Shown here: one piece after another, positions 1 to 4,896 of the stretch
Layout of the letters: the number at the start of each line of letters is the position of its first letter
How positions within the stretch are numbered: the first letter of the stretch is position 1
Assembly: GCA_044371005.1 (NCBI GenBank)
Contig: JBILUL010000168.1
Coordinates: forward strand, 1 to 10,516
DNA: 10,516 nt
Direction of reading: 5' to 3'
From: UBA2402 sp044371005
Lineage (GTDB): Bacteria > Planctomycetota > Phycisphaerae > Phycisphaerales > UBA1924
Made by a program: the position numbers and the translations under genes
Notes under the pieces: generated by a model
Seen by the model: the letters and a program-made list of their open reading frames with translations, nothing else
What the model was told of the DNA's origin: nothing
Database searches by the model: none

Positions 1-13
1 TTGGGAGGAGTTT

Positions 14-325
14 ATGCGGCCCCCCGCACGAAGGACGCACGGCCTTTGCCGGGAGCGCAGCGAGGCTCTGACGGCCAACCGTCGGAAAACAGCACGCGGC
101 CTCCCTCCTTCTCAGTATCAACCCAGAACCAACACACGCTCCAAGCCACCGCTCACACATCAGGCCGCCCTTTCACTTCTTCTCCCCTCTTCAATCCTGT
201 CCATCCTGTCTATCCATGTTCCCTTCTCTTCTAAGACATGGAAACATGGATGTACAGGATGGACAGGATGGGGAAAGAGGCAGGGAAAGGGCCTTGGGAA
301 GATTCGGGGAGAGGGGGGATGAGGG
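14..325. repeat. Interspersed repeat, copy 1
   Basis: This gene-free stretch aligns by eye with 1918-2215 in the same orientation. Shared landmarks in order are a small GC hairpin followed by an AGCGCAGC-like block, an 'AACCCAG' block, 'TCACACATCAGGC' (copy 2: 'TCACACCTCAGGC'), 'CACTTCTTCT', a long inverted repeat, and a purine-rich tail rich in GGAAAGG and GGGAGAGG. Short open frames through it are not convincing genes because they lie wholly within repeated DNA. It begins near the window edge and could extend further left. No transposase is present, so it would have to be non-autonomous if mobile. It follows the 3' end of the leftward hydrolase gene. Confidence 0.7.
194..269. repeat. Long imperfect inverted repeat in repeat copy 1
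   Basis: The arms 194-220 and 243-269 are 27 nt each and pair at 25 positions by hand alignment, enclosing a 22-nt loop. Each arm contains tandem ATCCTGTC-like octamers ending in CCATGTT. In RNA this would form a very stable hairpin about 90 nt beyond the stop codon of the leftward hydrolase gene, so it could act as a transcript end or 3' stabiliser. It lacks a clean U tract, so a classical intrinsic terminator is not supported. Arms built from 'GGACAGGAT' units are, from memory, common in intergenic repeats of several bacterial phyla. Confidence 0.75.
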
Positions 326-360
326 GATCGCGCACCCATGTAATCGCGCTGGCCTGAGCC

Positions 361-1848
361 TCACCGAGGCGGCAGCACATACACGCTCGTCGTGAACGTG
401 GGCGAGGGCAGCCCCGGCCTCGCCGCGGCGAAGATCACCTCGACGAACCCGGCCCTGAAGGCTTTCTCATCAGGCTGCAGCGTCGCCGAGTAATCAAGGC
501 CTGCTTCGCTCTCGGGTTCGATGTCGGTGGAGGTCCAGGTCTTTCCGGTTTCGCCGACCCGGAAATCACGCGGCCCCTTGGTCGTCACCGACCAGAGTCG
601 CACGCGATCCGGACGATCGCTCACATGCACCCTCATACCCATCGGCTTGCCACCGGTGATCGGATCCGCACGCCAGGTCAGCTCGGGCAACTTCGATCCA
701 CTTGCCCACAGGAGATAGAACGCGCCCAGGTCCAGTGCCGCCGAGGTGCCCTTGAGGCTGTGCCCGGTGTTGGGCAGGTATCGCAGCCGCCATGGCGCGG
801 GCAGACGATCAGCATACTGCTGCGAACTGTCGGGCACGAAGAACTCATCGCCAGTGGCATTGATGAGCATCTTGGGCTTGCTTCCCACGCGGCTCAGCCA
901 GTTGATCGGATCCTCATGCGCAAGCACCGCCTGCATCGCGGCATCCGATGCCAGATGATCAAATCGATCCGTCATTCCGGTCTCGACATAGTCATTCAAC
1001 GCCGGTGCCCAGAACCCGTACGCCTCGTGATGGTGCTTCATCTGTGCAGGCACATCGAGCACATCGATCACCAGTGGCACGATCGCACCGACACGGTCAT
1101 CCACCGCGCCGGTCAGCCAGGTCGTCCACCCGCGCTTCGAACCGCCCGCGACCAGGTACTTGCCGGGCTTGAATGCCGCGTCGAGTTTCTTGCCGCCCAT
1201 CGATGAGTGCGCGAAGGGATGTTCCTTGGCAAAGGCCTCGAACGCATCGATGGCCTTCACCGCCGACTTCACCATCGCGAAGCGCACCAGCCATGTTGCA
1301 TCACCCGTCTCCATCGCCCGTGCCCAGGTTCGTGCGACAAAGCCATCTTCATCCCGGTCTTCGGGATCGGTGCCCAACTTCATCGGCTGATTGGGAATGT
1401 TGTCAACGGCAATGACCACCGCGCCGATGGGGGCGAACATCTCCAGTTCCTTCGGTGGGCCCGAGGGCACCTCCTCCTTGCGGCTCCCGCCACCGATGAA
1501 CAGAATCGGCTTGTCGCTCACCAGCGCATCAGGCACCCACACGTTCACCCAGTGCGTCCACTTCGGAACGCTCACCTCGCCTGCGCTGCGCCACAACTGC
1601 GAAGTCATCCGCAGCGAATGCCATTCCCCCGGATACTTGCCCTCAATGCGCATCGACTTGGCCAGCGACCACGAAAACGCCCCATCATCCGCACGGATGT
1701 ACTTCTCGAGCGCCGTCAATTGCCCGGCAGGAGTCGTCGCCGGCGCACCCTCCGCCAGCCGCTGTGCAATGTCATCGACCACTGGCCGAGCCAACGCAGG
1801 TGCCACCAGAATCGTCAGAGCCGCCAGAGCGCATTGCAGGTGTTTCAT
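361..1848 (-). CDS. PhoPQ-activated pathogenicity-related (PqaA-like) secreted alpha/beta hydrolase
   Basis: This 495-aa protein matches the PhoPQ_related family (PF10142). Residues 1-20 form a signal peptide with a hydrophobic core ending ALA before Arg21, so export is expected. The hydrolase fold spans about 45-385. The nucleophile elbow is GGSKRG (235-240, Ser237) followed by WTTWLTGAVD, a hallmark of the family. Asp334 in ATGDEFF and His363 in NTGHS fit the remaining triad positions. ETGDATW (180-186) is also typical. Residues 386-495 look like the family's beta-rich C-terminal domain. The length fits the family. The stretch 211-220 (PFAHSSMGGK) seems to be a small extra loop. Salmonella PqaA is PhoP-controlled and Dictyostelium AprA is a secreted relative, but the substrate is not established; a peptidase or esterase role here is inference. 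The start is chosen because the signal peptide begins there; there is no clear Shine-Dalgarno site. The gene is single and lies between two copies of the same repeat. Confidence 0.93.
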   Translation of the reverse strand: MKHLQCALAALTILVAPALARPVVDDIAQRLAEGAPATTPAGQLTALEKYIRADDGAFSWSLAKSMRIEGKYPGEWHSLRMTSQLWRSAGEVSVPKWTHWVNVWVPDALVSDKPILFIGGGSRKEEVPSGPPKELEMFAPIGAVVIAVDNIPNQPMKLGTDPEDRDEDGFVARTWARAMETGDATWLVRFAMVKSAVKAIDAFEAFAKEHPFAHSSMGGKKLDAAFKPGKYLVAGGSKRGWTTWLTGAVDDRVGAIVPLVIDVLDVPAQMKHHHEAYGFWAPALNDYVETGMTDRFDHLASDAAMQAVLAHEDPINWLSRVGSKPKMLINATGDEFFVPDSSQQYADRLPAPWRLRYLPNTGHSLKGTSAALDLGAFYLLWASGSKLPELTWRADPITGGKPMGMRVHVSDRPDRVRLWSVTTKGPRDFRVGETGKTWTSTDIEPESEAGLDYSATLQPDEKAFRAGFVEVIFAAARPGLPSPTFTTSVYVLPPR

Positions 1849-1917
1849 GAGGTGCGGAGTCTAGCGGACTCTCTCGCCCTCAAGCCAAATGAGCCATGTG
1901 GATTGCGCAAAGATCGA

Positions 1918-2215
1918 ATGCCCCCTCCACCCAAAGGGCCCACGACCGTTGCCGGTCGCGCAGCAGCATTTGAGAGCCAGCTACAGGAGGACGACACGCA
2001 ACGTCCTCCTCGCTGGGTTGAACTCAACCCAGGCACATGCTTCAACCTCCGTTCACACCTCAGGCAAACCTGGCACTTCTTCTTCCGTTTTACATCCTGT
2101 ACATCCTGTCTATCCATGTTCTCTTCTCTTCCAAGACATGGAAACATGGATGGACAGGATGGACAGGATGAGGAAAGGGGGAAAGCAGAGGTGTTGAGAG
2201 TGCGTTTGGAGAGGA
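1918..2215. repeat. Interspersed repeat, copy 2
   Basis: This is a diverged copy of 14-325 in the same orientation. It fills most of the 448-bp gene-free gap between the hydrolase start and the 140-aa gene's stop. A six-base-pair hairpin occurs at 1943-1958 (CGACCG, loop TTGC, CGGTCG), where copy 1 has a smaller CGGC/CTTT/GCCG hairpin at 40-51. The central 'CAACCCAGGCAC', 'TCACACCTCAGGC' and 'GGCACTTCTTCT' blocks correspond to copy 1. I see no gene in it. The remainder, 2216-2296, holds nothing I can name. Confidence 0.7.
2093..2170. repeat. Long imperfect inverted repeat in repeat copy 2
   Basis: The arms 2093-2120 and 2143-2170 are 28 nt each and pair at 26 positions, with a 22-nt loop nearly identical to that of copy 1 (CTCTTCTCTTCCAAGACATG against CCCTTCTCTTCTAAGACATG). 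The hairpin lies about 127 nt beyond the stop of the leftward 140-aa gene. This mirrors the position of copy 1 relative to the hydrolase gene. A role in ending or protecting leftward transcripts is possible but unproven. Confidence 0.75.
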
Positions 2216-2296
2216 GTGTTCTGGACTGAATCCTGCAGTCAGTGAGGACAGTTGAACTCGGGATCGCGGGTTCGACGGCCCCCAATCGCACTTCAC

Positions 2297-2719
2297 TCAC
2301 CCAAACGCCAACGGCCCCTTCGGCGGCACTTGCACCGTCGCTCCCGAAGACAGCCCCTGACCACCCTGCTGAATCGCACTCAGCAGATCATCGCGATTGC
2401 GCTTGTACGCATTCAGGAAGTTCTGCTCGCTGTGCTGGGGCGTTTCGTTGCCCTGGGCGGTCGCCGCGAGCAGCATGCAGCGCACGCTCCCGTGCCCCCA
2501 CGCCACCGGAATCAGGTGCAGCCAACCGCGCCACGCCAGGTTGTACGCAGTATCCAGCAGCAGCAACGCGCCGGGCGTGTGGAAGGCGCGGGGCAGCTGC
2601 AGCCGCATGTTGGGCTTGAGCAGCCCGCTCGTAGCCTGCTCAAGTTCATCAAGGGCCGCTTCCGACCCGCCGCTCATCCGAAACAGCTCCGAAGGCTGGT
2701 CAAAGTAGAATCCGCGCAT
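2297..2719 (-). CDS. Hypothetical protein, 140 aa, second gene of lipoprotein unit
   Basis: I do not recognise a family. The protein has no signal peptide and only a weak hydrophobic stretch around residues 48-75 (PGALLLLDTAYNLAWRGWLH followed by LIPVAWG), which contains charged residues and is more likely a buried core than a membrane span. Residues 81-120 look helical and polar, with a glutamine- and asparagine-rich section. The tail is glycine-rich and ends PPKGPLAFG. The start is well supported by an AAGGAG site six bases upstream. The gene starts 48 nt after the stop of the lipoprotein gene on the same strand, so the two probably form an operon and may act in one process, although the lipoprotein is exported and this protein appears cytoplasmic. 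A real gene is likely given the ribosome site, frame and spacing; its function is unknown. Confidence 0.75.
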   Translation of the reverse strand: MRGFYFDQPSELFRMSGGSEAALDELEQATSGLLKPNMRLQLPRAFHTPGALLLLDTAYNLAWRGWLHLIPVAWGHGSVRCMLLAATAQGNETPQHSEQNFLNAYKRNRDDLLSAIQQGGQGLSSGATVQVPPKGPLAFG

Positions 2720-2725
2720 CGCGTG

Positions 2726-2731
2726 CTCCTT
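2726..2731 (-). promoter_or_regulatory. Shine-Dalgarno site for the 140-aa gene
   Basis: Read on the minus strand this is AAGGAG, six bases before the ATG at 2719. It fixes the start. Such sites are the exception here, since the plus-strand genes lack them. Confidence 0.75.
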
Positions 2732-2767
2732 GCTTGACAGTTGTAGCCGCTCGCACCGTGAGCACGC

Positions 2768-4081
2768 TCACGAGCCGGACTTCACCCAGCGCCCGGTCGT
2801 CGCATCGACATCGCCCGATTCGCGGTTGGAGGCCCACCACGCATCGGCATCCGCCGCGTTCGAGAAGCTCTGGCCCGACACGCGCGATGCTACCCGCAGC
2901 AGGAACGCCCGATCCGAATCATTGATCGTGTCGGTCGCGAGGTTCTTGAACACCTGCTCAAGGCTGCCCTTTGACCGCTGCGCCAGGAAGTTCTTGTGAA
3001 TGCCAAACGCCGTCAAGCTCGACAGCAGTTCCTTGCTCACCGCGGTGATCATGTCCTGACTGGGATTGGCCTGCGTCAGAAGCGTGAAGATCGCATCCGA
3101 ATGCTCCAGCACCGCCTTGGGCACCGCTGAATCAACCGCCGCGATCGTCATGCGAACATACGGACAGCCTGATGGTGTCCCCGGATCATCCTTCGAATAA
3201 ATGAGCCCCGTGCGCCGATCCAGCTGCAGCTCATGCAGCCAGAAGTTCTCTGCAGGCTGATCCACCGGATTCAAGGGCGTTCCCGCCGGCGCACGACCCA
3301 CCACCAGCCACATCCCCTGCATGAACAGCGGCAGATCATTCGGACCCGCCTGCTGCACGAAATCCGGCGAGTAGAACTGCGGCGTGAAATCAATGATCGA
3401 GGTGTTCTGACGATTCGACAGCACCTGACCCGCCACCCGCAACGCCGTCGCGGCACCCGCCGCGATCGGATTGGGAATGAACGCCCCCAACCCTCCCACC
3501 GCACTGTTGAGCCCCTCCAACGCCTGCCGCGCTTCCTCGTTGCGCTCCGTCGTCACATCAATCACACGCAGCGTGAACCGAGGCGGATCAATCGGACTCC
3601 ACGCCTGATCGCTGTATACCAGCAGACTGTCAAAGCCCAGCTTCTGCCCGCCCCGCACCCCGCGCTGATACCAGACCGCATACGACTCCGTCTGCCGCTG
3701 CGAACTGGCATAGACATCCAGCAGCACCACCACATCGCGCGTTCCCGCGAAGTCGCGAGGCAAGTACACATCACTCACCACGATCGAGATCGGATCCCCC
3801 GCCCGGATCGCCAGCTTCTCATCCTCGGCCGTTCGCGCCTGATACCCATACTTGAGATCCCACACATTCTCATCGCCCGCGCTCGGCCGCGCGAACAGCA
3901 CCCGGTGCTCGACATACCGCGCCGGCGTCCACGCCGTCGCCGAGTTGCGCTCCACCCGCGGGCCCGCACACCCAGCCAAGCCACCCAGCAGACCAACCCC
4001 CAGCCCACTCACCAGACCGCCAGCCAACAGCGACACACACAGACCCGCCACTCGCCCAACCCGCCGATGCTCGCTCTTCAT
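2768..4081 (-). CDS. Hypothetical lipoprotein, 437 aa
   Basis: The N-terminus is a lipoprotein signal: positively charged MKSEHRRVGR, a Gly/Leu-rich hydrophobic stretch (11-34), then lipobox LAGC with Cys38 as the predicted lipidated residue. The open frame extends 41 codons further upstream, but the start at 4081 is chosen because GGAGG lies seven bases before it and the signal peptide begins there. Residues 95-175 look beta-rich (SIVVSDVYLP, RDVVVLLDVYASS, RFTLRVIDVT), consistent with a beta-sandwich. Residues 190-222 form a Gly/Ala-rich, probably helical segment, followed by more strands to about 315. The C-terminal part (320-400) is helical. The end, with VSGQSFSNAADADAWWAS and then GRWV, resembles the 'GxxF...aWW' closing motif seen after helical repeats in planctomycete proteins; this is recollection, not a search. 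I cannot name a function. It is the first gene of a two-gene leftward unit and is divergent from nrdR. Confidence 0.85.
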   Translation of the reverse strand: MKSEHRRVGRVAGLCVSLLAGGLVSGLGVGLLGGLAGCAGPRVERNSATAWTPARYVEHRVLFARPSAGDENVWDLKYGYQARTAEDEKLAIRAGDPISIVVSDVYLPRDFAGTRDVVVLLDVYASSQRQTESYAVWYQRGVRGGQKLGFDSLLVYSDQAWSPIDPPRFTLRVIDVTTERNEEARQALEGLNSAVGGLGAFIPNPIAAGAATALRVAGQVLSNRQNTSIIDFTPQFYSPDFVQQAGPNDLPLFMQGMWLVVGRAPAGTPLNPVDQPAENFWLHELQLDRRTGLIYSKDDPGTPSGCPYVRMTIAAVDSAVPKAVLEHSDAIFTLLTQANPSQDMITAVSKELLSSLTAFGIHKNFLAQRSKGSLEQVFKNLATDTINDSDRAFLLRVASRVSGQSFSNAADADAWWASNRESGDVDATTGRWVKSGS

Positions 4082-4088
4082 GACCATT

Positions 4089-4093
4089 CCTCC
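4089..4093 (-). promoter_or_regulatory. Shine-Dalgarno site deciding the lipoprotein start
   Basis: On the minus strand this reads GGAGG, seven bases before the ATG at 4081. It supports the 437-aa start over the upstream in-frame starts at 4087 and 4204. The site is only one base from the ATG at 4087, too close to serve it. Confidence 0.75.
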
Positions 4094-4371
4094 GTAATGA
4101 GTGATGCTCCCCAGATTACCAAGAAAGACCTCTACAAACCCCAACTGGCCCCATAATCCAGTCAAAACTCCCTCAAATGACACACTGCGGGCCCAGGAGG
4201 CCACATGATAGGTCCACGTTAGGTATTCTGGTCAAATGACCGGTCTCCCAATGGAAAGTCCGGTTTCGGACCCCCCAGGGCCAGTACCATCAGCCCGCGG
4301 CACGCCTCTTGGCAACCCCGCACCCCGCGCTTCGCACCCCTATAACACCCCCCGCTCCCTCCTCCCCCCAC
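4094..4371. promoter_or_regulatory. Divergent intergenic region between lipoprotein gene and nrdR
   Basis: This 278-bp stretch must hold the promoters for the leftward lipoprotein unit and the rightward nrdR unit. The part 4100-4250 is richer in A and T than its surroundings. It contains a perfect inverted repeat GGTCA-AA-TGACC at 4230-4241, a second inverted repeat ACTGG/CCAGT at 4144-4162, and the nonamer TCAAATGAC twice as direct repeats (4173-4181 and 4232-4240). TATAAC at 4341-4346 resembles a -10 element for nrdR, but no -35 element lies at a proper distance. I see no sequence resembling the known NrdR box. The last 100 bases are C-rich with no Shine-Dalgarno site. Confidence 0.5.
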
Positions 4372-4893
4372 GTGAACTGCCCATTCTGCAACTCGAACAA
4401 CGACAAGGTCATCGACAGCCGCGAGGCTGATGCGGGCAAGGTCATCCGTCGCCGCCGCGAGTGCCTCGGGTGCGATCGCCGCTTCACGACCTACGAGCGC
4501 GTCGAGCAGACCGCCCGCCTCATGGTGATCAAGCGCGATGGCACTCACGTGGCCTTCAGCCGCGACAACATCATGCGAGGCGTGCAAGCCGCGTGCGGCA
4601 AGCGAGCCATCGCCGAGGAACGCAAGCTCGCCCTGGTCGACCAGATCGAAGAGCAGCTCCATCAGGAGTTTGACCGCGAGGTTTCCAGCGATGTCATCGG
4701 CGAACGCGTCATGGCCAAGCTGCGCGACCTGGACGAGGTGGCCTACATCCGCTACGCGAGCGAACACCACCAGTTCAAGAACGTCGAAGACCTCCGCGCC
4801 GAGCTCGATGCCCTCGAACAGCGCACACGCGATGTGAAGGACCAGCAACCCCTCTTCGCCGCCACGCCACCCAAAAAGCCCGGCAAGAACTGA
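4372..4893 (+). CDS. nrdR: Transcriptional repressor NrdR
   Basis: NrdR is a cytoplasmic zinc-finger/ATP-cone repressor of ribonucleotide reductase genes that senses ATP and dATP. The protein is 173 aa. The zinc ribbon uses Cys3, Cys6, Cys31 and Cys34 (CPFC and CLGC), with VIDSR, RRRREC and FTTYERVE characteristic of the family. The ATP-cone spans about 49-139, from MVIKRDG through VAFSRDNI to VAYIRYASEHHQF. The last 20 residues (DQQPLFAATPPKKPGKN) are a variable tail, making it slightly longer than the usual 150-160 aa. The start is a GTG: family members begin M-x-CPFC, and this GTG gives exactly that. The frame continues upstream to a TTG at 4309 through a Pro-rich stretch unlike NrdR, so I reject that extension. 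No Shine-Dalgarno site precedes the GTG. The methyltransferase gene follows after 3 nt. No ribonucleotide reductase gene is in view. Confidence 0.96.
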   Translation: MNCPFCNSNNDKVIDSREADAGKVIRRRRECLGCDRRFTTYERVEQTARLMVIKRDGTHVAFSRDNIMRGVQAACGKRAIAEERKLALVDQIEEQLHQEFDREVSSDVIGERVMAKLRDLDEVAYIRYASEHHQFKNVEDLRAELDALEQRTRDVKDQQPLFAATPPKKPGKN

Positions 4894-4896
4894 CCG

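Noticed and set aside
14..322. Open frame of 102 codons preceded by GGAGGAG
   Set aside because: It lies wholly in repeated DNA, crosses the long hairpin, and its product is low-complexity; the matching region of copy 2 does not encode the same protein.
1207..2229. Long plus-strand open frame of 340 codons
   Set aside because: It is antisense to the well-supported hydrolase gene and then runs into the repeat; its Arg/His-rich composition is typical of a GC-rich shadow frame.
2260..2285. GGGTTCGAC resembling a tRNA T-loop
   Set aside because: The flanking bases do not pair as a T-stem, and no anticodon arm or acceptor stem can be drawn upstream.
3233..4156. Plus-strand open frame of 307 codons
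   Set aside because: Its Arg/His/Pro-rich sequence is antisense to a lipoprotein gene with a lipobox and ribosome site.
4309..4346. TTGGCA and TATAAC as a sigma-70 promoter for nrdR
   Set aside because: The two hexamers are 26 bases apart, too far for a normal promoter.
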